Positions 1-5,266 of a stretch of 5,266 bases of DNA are shown here, one piece after another. The number at the start of each line of letters is the position of its first letter. Positions within the stretch are counted from its first letter, which is position 1. Below the pieces are notes generated by a model. That model saw only the letters and a program-made list of their open reading frames with translations. It was not told the DNA's origin and searched no databases. The translations under genes and the position numbers were made by a program. The DNA comes from a bacterium (lineage in GTDB: Bacteria > Elusimicrobiota > Elusimicrobia > UBA1565 > UBA9628). The stretch covers positions 1-5,266 of the forward strand of contig JAJYFI010000132.1 in NCBI GenBank assembly GCA_021790955.1, written 5' to 3'.

Positions 1-1370
1 CGGCTCTCTCGGTTTATTTCCTCTATCCCAGCGTCGAGTGGTATTCCAAAAGCCACGACGAGCGCGCCAAGCTTGAAGCCTACCGCCTGCGGCCGCGGCA
101 TCTCCTCAATCTAGGCCTCGATTTGAAGGGCGGGACCTACCTGCTCATGGAGCTCGACATCTCGAAGCTTCCCTTGAGCGCCGACGTCTCGGACGCGATC
201 GGCCGCGCGATTGAAATCATCCGCAACCGCGTGGATCAATTCGGGGTCGCCGAACCCCTCATCGCCCGCCAAGGCGAACGCTGGATCGTGGTTGAGCTCC
301 CCGGGGTCACCAACACCCAGGAGGCCAAGGACATCGTCGGAAAAACCGCCCTTCTGGAATTCAAGCTCGTCGACTCCTCGGAGGCGGCCCAGAAGGCCTT
401 GGGCAAAATCGGCGAGGCGGGCGATCCTTTTGTCGGCAAGGGCAACCAACTCACCCAGAAGGCGGCGAAGCTTGTTCCCGCGGGCGACATGCTCCTTCGC
501 GGCAGGGGCGGCAGCCTCTATCTCGTGAGCGCGAAATCCCCGCTGACGGGCGCGAACCTGGACGACGCTCACGTCGAGATGGGCCGCTACGGAGAGCCGG
601 ATGTCGCCTTTAAGTTCAAGCCCGACGCGGCCGCGTCTTTCGCGAATCTTACGGGAGCCAATATAGGCAAAAATCTTGCGATCGTTCTGGATGGCGTCGT
701 CTACTCGGCGCCGGTCATCAATTCCCGCATCATGGGCCAGGGGGTCATCGAGGGCCGCTTCACGCTGGAGGAAGCCAAGGATCTCGCGATCGTCCTGCGG
801 GCGGGCGCGCTCCCGGCTCCCGTCAACATCATCGAGGAACGGACCATCGGCCCGACCGTGGGAGAGGATTCCATCCGCTCGGGGCTCCTGGCGACGGGGA
901 TCGCGGCCCTCTTTATTTTCGTCTTCATGGTCGTCTACTACAACGCCTCCGGCCTCGTGGCGGACCTCGCCCTCGTCCTCAATCTGCTGATCCTCCTGGC
1001 CGCGATGTGCTATTTCGGCGCGACGCTGACCTTGCCCGGCATCGCGGGCATCGTGCTTACGATCGCGATGGCCGTCGACTACAACGTGCTGACTTTCGAG
1101 CGCATCCGCGAGGAATTGGCGCTGGGGAAACCCGTCCGCCTGGCTCTGGAAACCGGCTACGACAAAGCCTTCACGGCGATTTTTGACTCCAATATCACGA
1201 CCCTCATTTCATCGGCCTTCCTCTTTCAGTTCGGCAGCGGCCCTATCAAAGGCTTCGCCGTGACTCTGGTCCTCGGCCTCCTCATTTCCATGTTCACGGC
1301 CGTCTGGATGACGCGGCTCGTCTTCCAGACCTACCTCTCCAACCGCGAGATTTCGACGATCAGCATCTGA
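1..1370 (+). CDS. secD: Protein translocase subunit SecD (5' partial)
   Basis: SecD pairs with SecF as a proton-driven membrane machine that helps complete export through SecYEG on the periplasmic side. The reading frame is open from base 3 with no start in the window, so the gene begins upstream; about 455 residues are visible and probably only 20-30 are missing. The end of TM1 (ALSVYFLYPS) is followed by the family signature LGLDLKGG near base 110, the P1 periplasmic domain (VDQFGVAEP, VVELPGV, then FKFKPDAAASFANLTGANIGK), the segment RAGALPAPV/ERTIGPTVGEDSI, and five C-terminal membrane segments at roughly 882-941, 954-1019, 1029-1094, 1170-1240 and 1254-1325. The TM4 motif VDYNVLTFERIREE carries the acidic residue (codon 1077-1079) matching E. 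coli SecD Asp519 in proton transport. LPGIAGIVLT, DSNITTLIS and GFAVTLVLG are also family hallmarks. A downstream TTG at 123 lies inside the signature and is not the real start. TGA ends one base before secF. Confidence 0.97.
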   Translation, partial: ALSVYFLYPSVEWYSKSHDERAKLEAYRLRPRHLLNLGLDLKGGTYLLMELDISKLPLSADVSDAIGRAIEIIRNRVDQFGVAEPLIARQGERWIVVELPGVTNTQEAKDIVGKTALLEFKLVDSSEAAQKALGKIGEAGDPFVGKGNQLTQKAAKLVPAGDMLLRGRGGSLYLVSAKSPLTGANLDDAHVEMGRYGEPDVAFKFKPDAAASFANLTGANIGKNLAIVLDGVVYSAPVINSRIMGQGVIEGRFTLEEAKDLAIVLRAGALPAPVNIIEERTIGPTVGEDSIRSGLLATGIAALFIFVFMVVYYNASGLVADLALVLNLLILLAAMCYFGATLTLPGIAGIVLTIAMAVDYNVLTFERIREELALGKPVRLALETGYDKAFTAIFDSNITTLISSAFLFQFGSGPIKGFAVTLVLGLLISMFTAVWMTRLVFQTYLSNREISTISI

Positions 1371-1371
1371 T

Positions 1372-2322
1372 ATGCATCTTTTTCCCAAGACTCATTTTGA
1401 CTTCATCGGCTGGCGCCGTCGCTTCTTCGCGGTTTCGATCCTCCTTCTGGGGGCCAGCGCCGCTTCCCTTCTCCTTCGCGGCGTGAAATACGGCATCGAC
1501 TTCACGGGAGGGACCGCCCTTCAAATCGCCTTCGATAAGCCCGCCAAGACCTCCGATCTCCGTGCGGCTTTGGCCAAAATCGGCGAAGCGGACGCCTCCA
1601 TCCAGCGTTTCGCGGGCACCGACACCTTCCAGATCCGCCTCCAGACCCCCAGCACCTCCGCCGAGGCGATGGACGCCCGAATTTCAGCTCTCAAGGGCGC
1701 CCTGGCCCCTTTGACGTTTCGCGTCGATAACAAGGCTTACGTCGGCCCCTCGGTAGGCGCCCATCTCTTCCGCCAGGCCCTCTGGGCCATCGGCCTCACT
1801 TTCGTCGGCATCATCGTCTACCTCGCCTTCCGCTTCGACAACCCCGTCTGGGGAGTCTCCGGCATCATCGCGCTCATCCACGACGTCTTCGCGACTTACG
1901 GGCTTTTCTCCATCATGGGCGCCGAGGTCGACCTCTTGATCGTCTCCGCGCTGCTGACGATCGGCGGCTACTCGATTCACGACACGATCGTCATCCTGGA
2001 CCGGATGCGCGAGAAGTTGCGCATCATGAGGGGCAAGCCCTTGGACGAGGTCATCAACGAGAGCATGAACGAAACCCTCTCGCGAACGATCATCACGAGC
2101 GGAACGGTTCTCGTCGTCGTCACCATCCTTTATTTCTTCGGCGGCCCCGTCATCCACCATTTCGCCCTTGCCATGGTCTTCGGGACCCTGGTCGGCACCT
2201 ACTCCTCGATCGCCGTGGCGGCGCCTCTCGTCTATGAATGGACCGTCCGCCACTCCAAGGCCGGGGCGCGCCTCGCTAACGCCACGGGGGCCGGCAAGGC
2301 AGGCGCCGCCAAATCCAAGTAG
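1372..2322 (+). CDS. secF: Protein translocase subunit SecF
   Basis: This is the partner of SecD in the SecDF export motor, an inner-membrane protein of 316 residues (typical length about 300-320). TM1 lies near residues 18-37, followed by the SecF signature YGIDFTGGT (40-48), the periplasmic P4 domain (about 50-125), VGPSVG (124-129), and five membrane segments: about 133-155, 158-182, 186-209, then after the cytoplasmic turn about 238-256 and 260-288. IALIHDVFATYG (166-177) and NETLSRT (233-239) are family hallmarks. Asp204 and Arg238 match E. coli SecF Asp213 and Arg247, implicated in function. The residue before Asp204 is His203 where Asn is usual. The C-terminal 25 residues are an Ala/Gly/Lys-rich tail. 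The ATG follows the secD stop by one base and has no clear Shine-Dalgarno sequence, so translation is probably coupled to secD. Confidence 0.97.
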   Translation: MHLFPKTHFDFIGWRRRFFAVSILLLGASAASLLLRGVKYGIDFTGGTALQIAFDKPAKTSDLRAALAKIGEADASIQRFAGTDTFQIRLQTPSTSAEAMDARISALKGALAPLTFRVDNKAYVGPSVGAHLFRQALWAIGLTFVGIIVYLAFRFDNPVWGVSGIIALIHDVFATYGLFSIMGAEVDLLIVSALLTIGGYSIHDTIVILDRMREKLRIMRGKPLDEVINESMNETLSRTIITSGTVLVVVTILYFFGGPVIHHFALAMVFGTLVGTYSSIAVAAPLVYEWTVRHSKAGARLANATGAGKAGAAKSK

Positions 2323-2326
2323 AACC

Positions 2327-2899
2327 ATGCGGAAAATCATCGGCTTCCGCATCGAGATCAAGCCCTGGCAGATCGAGCGACGCGCGAAGAAAGCCGGGCT
2401 CAACCTGAAAGAAGAGGGCTTCTCGCCGGAGGCCGTCGAGGCTTTGATCACCAAGGCCCGCCAGTCAGTCGTCCCGGCGGTCCTCTACGACACCTTCCCC
2501 GGAGCGACGCCGGAGCTCTCAAAGCTTTCCCCCCTCCCAGGCTTGGCGTTTAGCCTCATCCTCGCCACCGCCGGCGATCCCCTTCACCGTTTTGTCGAGA
2601 CCTTGCGCGGGGAAGGCCCCGCCATGGGGACAGTCGCCTCCCTGATCGAAGATGCGGCCCTGGATGAGGTCCTCCGCTTCACGACGGGCCTTATCGCGGA
2701 GGATGCGGGGCGGGAAGCCTGCGCGCTATCCCCGCTCTCGCCTCTCGCCGACGAGGAGTCCCTGCGCGCCGTCCTCTCCAAGCTCGACGGCTCGAAAATC
2801 TCCGTCAGCCTCACGGGAGGCCGCCTCCAGCCCCGTCCCTCCCGCGCCGCGAGCCTTGCCTGGATTTCGAAATCCAAGGCCAAGGGCAAAACCTCGTAG
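2327..2899 (+). CDS. Protein resembling the B12-dependent methionine synthase reactivation domain, without its AdoMet motif
   Basis: This encodes 190 residues with no signal peptide or membrane segment, so it is probably cytoplasmic. By eye the whole protein follows stand-alone MetH reactivation-domain proteins (Met_synt_B12 type): an N-terminal strand and helix (FRIEIKPWQIERRAKKAGL, 7-25); a helix ending in a proline and hydrophobic-Tyr segment (ALITKARQSVVPAVLYDTF, 39-57); the core strand ILATAGDPLHRFVETL (78-93), where the family has a TLG element; the helix TVASLIEDAALDEVLRF (102-118); and LDGSKISVSLTGGRLQPRPS (153-172), where the family has IGV-x-LTES-x-x-x-x-P-x-KS. The family's R-x-S-P-G-Y AdoMet loop reads ALSPLS (133-138), so the Arg and the Gly-Tyr are absent, and the insert before the core strand is short. 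If the fold is right, catalytic or AdoMet-binding function is doubtful. The ATG lies 4 bases after secF; an in-frame open stretch upstream overlaps secF and is not coding. The position suggests co-expression with envelope genes; the role is unknown. Confidence 0.6.
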   Translation: MRKIIGFRIEIKPWQIERRAKKAGLNLKEEGFSPEAVEALITKARQSVVPAVLYDTFPGATPELSKLSPLPGLAFSLILATAGDPLHRFVETLRGEGPAMGTVASLIEDAALDEVLRFTTGLIAEDAGREACALSPLSPLADEESLRAVLSKLDGSKISVSLTGGRLQPRPSRAASLAWISKSKAKGKTS

Positions 2900-2907
2900 T
2901 CGCCGTT

Positions 2908-3555
2908 TTGAAGGCGCTTCTCCGCCGCCTCATTCCCAGGCTCGCCTGGGCCTACCTCACCTTCGTCGGCAAGACGAGCCGCATCAAGGTGATCGGGGAG
3001 AAGCGGCGCGGAGATCTCCGGCGCGAGGGGCGCCGCTTCATTTACGCCTTCTGGCACGCGCGCCAGGTTTTCTTCACCTACTCCCATCGGGGAGATCCGG
3101 TGACCGTCCTCGTCAGCCGCAGCCTCGACGGCGAGCTGATCGCGCGGGCGATGGCTCTTTTCGGGATCAAGGCCTGCCGCGGCTCCTCCTCCCGCCAAGC
3201 CGTCGCCGGGACGAAGGCGATGGTCTCGGCCATCCGGGAAGGATTCGATCTCGGGATCACGCCGGACGGCCCTCGGGGCCCCGCCCACGTCGTCAAGGCC
3301 GGGCTTCCCGGCCTGGCGCAATCGCTCCAGGTCCCGATTCTACCCATCACGAACGCTCTTTCGCGCAAGGTCGTCTTCGAGAAGTCCTGGGACCGTTACG
3401 AAGTCCCGCTTCCCTTCGGGAAAGTCGTCATTCGCTACGGCGATCCCATACACGTCCCTCCGGGCGCCGATCTCGATCGCGCGGCGGTCGAGATCGCGGG
3501 CGCCCTGGACCGCCTCGACGAGGAAGCGCGGCAGGATCTTCGCTCATGGACTTGA
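2908..3555 (+). CDS. DUF374-family lysophospholipid/lipid A-type acyltransferase
   Basis: A protein of 215 residues in the LPLAT superfamily, DUF374 branch, whose members transfer acyl chains to membrane lipids. A weak N-terminal hydrophobic helix (8-20) would place it at the inner membrane. Family blocks are in order: FIYAFWHARQ (44-53, with the likely catalytic His50), VSRSLDGELIARAMALFGI (69-87), RGSSSRQAVAG (91-101), GITPDGPRGP (116-125), VKAGLPGLA (129-137) and KSWDRYEVPLPF (159-170). Length matches the family (about 200-230). The start is a TTG 8 bases after the previous stop; no ATG or GTG fits and no clear Shine-Dalgarno is seen, so the start is less certain than the gene. Its overlap with waaA suggests it acylates lipid A or a Kdo-lipid A intermediate. 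From memory, LpxJ of Helicobacter and Campylobacter, a lipid A secondary acyltransferase, is a DUF374 relative, but orthology to it cannot be claimed here. Confidence 0.88.
   Translation: MKALLRRLIPRLAWAYLTFVGKTSRIKVIGEKRRGDLRREGRRFIYAFWHARQVFFTYSHRGDPVTVLVSRSLDGELIARAMALFGIKACRGSSSRQAVAGTKAMVSAIREGFDLGITPDGPRGPAHVVKAGLPGLAQSLQVPILPITNALSRKVVFEKSWDRYEVPLPFGKVVIRYGDPIHVPPGADLDRAAVEIAGALDRLDEEARQDLRSWT
3296..3314 (+). repeat. Inverted repeat, 8-bp stem with 3-base loop, within the acyltransferase gene
   Basis: AGGCCGGG (3296-3303) and CCCGGCCT (3307-3314) are perfect reverse complements around CTT. It codes for the KAGLPGL segment of the acyltransferase and no T-run follows, so it is not a terminator. 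In DNA this GC-rich, an 8-bp stem could arise by chance. Confidence 0.5.
3533..3536 (+). promoter_or_regulatory. Shine-Dalgarno sequence for waaA
   Basis: AGGA lies 9 bases before the ATG at 3546, inside the 3' end of the acyltransferase gene. It favours 3546 over the ATG at 3555, which would be 18 bases away. It is the only well-placed ribosome binding site among the five gene starts in the window. Confidence 0.55.
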
Positions 3556-4826
3556 TGTTTCCTCTCATCCTCTGGAACCTGCTCTTTCCCTTCGGCGCGA
3601 TTCTCTTTGGGATGCGCGTCCTCTTCTCCCGTCGCCGAGGACTCCTTCGAAGCATCGCCTCCGAGCTGCCGGAGCGCCTCGGGCTGATCCGGCTGGAAAA
3701 GCAAGCCTCGGCGGCTTCCGGACCTCTCTGGATTCATGCCGCGTCCCTAGGGGAGGTGAACGCAGCCCTTCCCTTGATCGAGGGATTCCGCGCGGCCGGG
3801 CGCCCCCTCATCCTCACCTCGACGAACCGGGCCGGGGTCGAAAGAGCCAGAAGCCTGGGCTTGCCCGCCGCTCTCGCGCCCCTGGATTGCTACGTCGCCG
3901 TCAAGGCCTTTCTGGCCCGCGCTCGCCCCGCCGCCCTGATACTCGTCGAAACGGAGTTCTGGCCTCAAACGATCGCCCTGGCGTCCGCGAAAGGCCTCCC
4001 GATCGTCGTCGTCAACGCCTCCATCTCGCAGCGGAGCTTCGCGCGTTATGGGCTGATCCGTCCCCTGATGAAGCGCCTCCTCTCTCGCCTCCAGATGATC
4101 GCAGCGCAGACGCCTGAGGACGCCGAACGCTTCAAGGCTCTGGGAGCCCGGGAGACAATCGTAGCCGTCGTCGGGAACCTCAAATACGACCTCAAACCCG
4201 TCCCCAAGCCCCGGGAGGCTGCCGAGGCGATCAAGGCGCTGGGATGGAAGAACGCGCCGATCTTTGTCGCGGGGAGCACGCACCCCGAGGAAGAGGACGC
4301 CGTCCTGGAAGGCTACTTGAAATCGCTTGAGAGGCTGCCGGAGTTGCGTCTTGTGATCGCTCCCCGGCATGTCGAACGCGCAGGCTCGCTTGCGGCGAGC
4401 CTGCGGGGCCATGCGATCCCGTTCCGGAGCTATTCCGGCGTCCATCAACGCCTCCCAGTCGCCCCTCGAGCCCTGCTTCTTGACGCGCGGGGCCTTCTCC
4501 CGCAATTTTACGGCCTGGCCCTGGCCTCCTTCGTCGGCGGGACGCTCAACGAACTGGGCGGTCACAACATCCTCGAGCCTGCGGCCAGCGGTTCCCCCGT
4601 CCTCTTCGGCCCCCATGTTTTCAACGTACGCGCGCCCGCCCAAGCCCTTCACGACGCGCAAGGCGGCTTCGAGGTCCGGGGGGCCGCCGAAATCGCGGAA
4701 AGGCTCTTCCATGTCTTCAGGCACCCGGAGCTTCGCGAGCGAGCGCTGGAAGCCGCCCGAAGCTTGTCCGGCGCGACACGCAGGACGATGCAGCTCCTCG
4801 CGGGCGTCCTCCGCGAATCATCTTGA
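3546..4826 (+). CDS. waaA: 3-deoxy-D-manno-octulosonic acid (Kdo) transferase WaaA
   Basis: WaaA (KdtA) transfers Kdo from CMP-Kdo to lipid A precursor at the cytoplasmic face of the inner membrane, starting the LPS core. The 426 residues match the usual length (about 425). A membrane anchor lies at 5-27, then PERLG (42-46), the N-terminal Rossmann half with WIHAASLGEV (62-71, Glu70 in the catalytic position), PLD (113-115), ETEFWP (136-141), NASISQRSFARY (158-169) and GNLKYD (211-216). The CMP-Kdo-binding half has GSTHPEEE (244-251), IAPRHVER (272-279), FVGGTLNELGGHNILEP (330-346) and FGPHVFN (355-361). The usual D-x-x-G-E-L reads DARGLL (314-319), losing the Glu. ATG 3546 is preferred because AGGA sits 9 bases upstream; ATG 3555, overlapping the previous stop as TGATG, is the alternative and would shorten the protein by three residues. 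Number of Kdo residues added cannot be read from sequence. Confidence 0.96.
   Translation: MDLMFPLILWNLLFPFGAILFGMRVLFSRRRGLLRSIASELPERLGLIRLEKQASAASGPLWIHAASLGEVNAALPLIEGFRAAGRPLILTSTNRAGVERARSLGLPAALAPLDCYVAVKAFLARARPAALILVETEFWPQTIALASAKGLPIVVVNASISQRSFARYGLIRPLMKRLLSRLQMIAAQTPEDAERFKALGARETIVAVVGNLKYDLKPVPKPREAAEAIKALGWKNAPIFVAGSTHPEEEDAVLEGYLKSLERLPELRLVIAPRHVERAGSLAASLRGHAIPFRSYSGVHQRLPVAPRALLLDARGLLPQFYGLALASFVGGTLNELGGHNILEPAASGSPVLFGPHVFNVRAPAQALHDAQGGFEVRGAAEIAERLFHVFRHPELRERALEAARSLSGATRRTMQLLAGVLRESS
4379..4405 (+). repeat. Perfect inverted repeat, 11-bp stem with 5-base loop, within waaA
   Basis: CGCAGGCTCGC (4379-4389) and GCGAGCCTGCG (4395-4405) are perfect reverse complements around TTGCG. 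The stem is almost all G/C and should form a very stable hairpin in the mRNA. It codes for ERAGSLAASLRG in the C-terminal half of WaaA (about 278-289), just after the conserved APRH motif. No T-run follows, so an intrinsic terminator is unlikely. Its purpose, if any, is unknown. Confidence 0.7.
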
Positions 4827-4859
4827 CCCCCCGGAATCGGAATGCTTTGATGATGCTTC

Positions 4860-5266
4860 ATGCCACGCCTTCCCCTCGTCTTCCTGACCCTCCTTGGCTC
4901 GTGCTTATCGTCCCCGGCGCAAAGTTTTAGGGCGTCCACCGCCGCCGCCCCGTCCCCCCTTTCGTCCTTCCCGAGCCCGCTTCCCTCCCCGCTCCCGGAC
5001 GATCCCATGGGAGCGACGATCTACCGCTTTCCAAACGGACTCAGCGTCTATCTGAGCCCCAATCACGCGGAGCCGCGCGTTCACACCTTCATCACGACCC
5101 GGGCCGGCAGCACGAGCGATCCGGCCGATTCGACCGGCATGGCCCACTATCTTGAGCATATGCTTTTCAAGGGAACCACGCGGCTCGGCACGCTGAACTG
5201 GGGCAAGGAGAAGCCGCATCTCGACCGCATCGTCCGACTTTACCGACGTCGCTTCCGCTCCGCGGA
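4860..5266 (+). CDS. Exported M16 family zinc metallopeptidase (3' partial)
   Basis: The first 135 residues of an insulinase-type (M16) peptidase; the frame is open to the window end. The zinc motif HYLEH (96-100, H-x-x-E-H) sits in the typical context TGMAHYLEHMLFKGT, followed by LGTLNWGKEKPHLDRI, a form seen in bacterial periplasmic M16 proteins. RFPNGLSVYLSPN (56-68) and TRAGSTSDPADSTG (80-93) are the usual first strands. The N-terminus looks like a signal peptide: Arg3, then a hydrophobic run to LLGSC (11-15). LGSC could be a lipobox with Cys15 lipidated; cleavage after SPA or AQS (18-22) by signal peptidase I is the alternative. A Ser/Pro/Ala-rich linker (about 24-49) leads to the catalytic domain. 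The distal Glu of the zinc site lies beyond the window. It starts 33 bases after waaA with no terminator between, so co-transcription is likely. ATG 4860 is the first start in frame after stops at 4848 and 4851. Confidence 0.92.
   Translation, partial: MPRLPLVFLTLLGSCLSSPAQSFRASTAAAPSPLSSFPSPLPSPLPDDPMGATIYRFPNGLSVYLSPNHAEPRVHTFITTRAGSTSDPADSTGMAHYLEHMLFKGTTRLGTLNWGKEKPHLDRIVRLYRRRFRSA

Noticed and set aside
111..572. 153-residue open frame on the - strand opposite secD
   Set aside because: It sits opposite the SecD signature and P1 domain and shows no motif of its own.
404..1591. A 17-base near-repeat, CAAAATCGGCGAGGCGG at 404 in secD and 1575 in secF (one mismatch)
   Set aside because: Both copies encode KIGEA in different periplasmic domains. 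With only two copies and similar codon use, chance or shared peptide preference explains it.
1684..2454. 256-residue open frame on the - strand across secF and the next gene
   Set aside because: It is rich in Asp, Glu, Arg and Gly with no family pattern, and lies opposite well-supported genes. Long antisense frames are expected in GC-rich coding DNA with few TA-containing stops.
3268..3280. GGCCC-TCG-GGGCC small palindrome just upstream of the 3296 hairpin
   Set aside because: A 5-bp stem is too short to stand out in GC-rich coding sequence, and the bases encode the conserved DGPRGP motif.
2652..3545. The waaA frame stays open for about 300 codons upstream of its ATG, suggesting an N-terminal extension
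   Set aside because: The upstream translation is Arg/Pro/Ser-rich shadow of the two preceding genes. The WaaA membrane anchor begins right after ATG 3546 and the length from there is normal.
3747..4724. 325-residue open frame on the - strand inside waaA
   Set aside because: It is the mirror of clear WaaA coding, has low-complexity charged composition and no recognisable domain or start signal.
4827..4859. A terminator or promoter between waaA and the M16 gene
   Set aside because: The 33 bases contain no inverted repeat, no T-run and no recognisable -10/-35 pair.

Overview
The window is a gene-dense, GC-rich stretch with six genes, all on the + strand and separated by at most 33 bases. It reads as the middle of one operon for the cell envelope of a diderm (Gram-negative-type) bacterium. 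WaaA (Kdo transferase) is specific to lipopolysaccharide makers, so an outer membrane with lipid A is strongly implied. The combination of a short SecD, separate SecD and SecF, a DUF374 acyltransferase beside waaA, and high GC suggests an uncultivated diderm phylum such as a GC-rich Elusimicrobiota lineage. That placement is a guess from gene style, not shown by the sequence.

Layout. 1-1370: secD, missing only its extreme N-terminus. 1372-2322: secF. 2327-2899: a 190-residue protein with no obvious standard name, whose residue pattern follows the reactivation (AdoMet-binding) domain of B12-dependent methionine synthase but lacks that domain's AdoMet-binding motif. 2908-3555: a DUF374-type lysophospholipid/lipid A acyltransferase with a TTG start. 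3546-4826: waaA (kdtA), overlapping the previous gene by 10 bases. 4860-5266: the start of a secreted M16 zinc metallopeptidase, cut by the window end. No promoter, terminator, RNA gene, CRISPR array or mobile element is visible, and there is no non-coding stretch over 33 bases.

How the genes fit together. SecD and SecF form the proton-driven accessory complex that helps pull secreted proteins out of the SecYEG channel. The DUF374 protein and WaaA would act on lipid A or a related acylated lipid at the inner membrane. The M16 peptidase has its own export signal and would work outside the cytoplasm. The reactivation-domain-like protein is the unexplained member and the most interesting item: it has no cobalamin or methionine gene beside it and has lost the residues that would bind AdoMet. 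Smaller oddities are substitutions next to the membrane aspartates of SecD and SecF, a Glu-to-Leu change in a WaaA motif, and a perfect 11-bp hairpin inside waaA.
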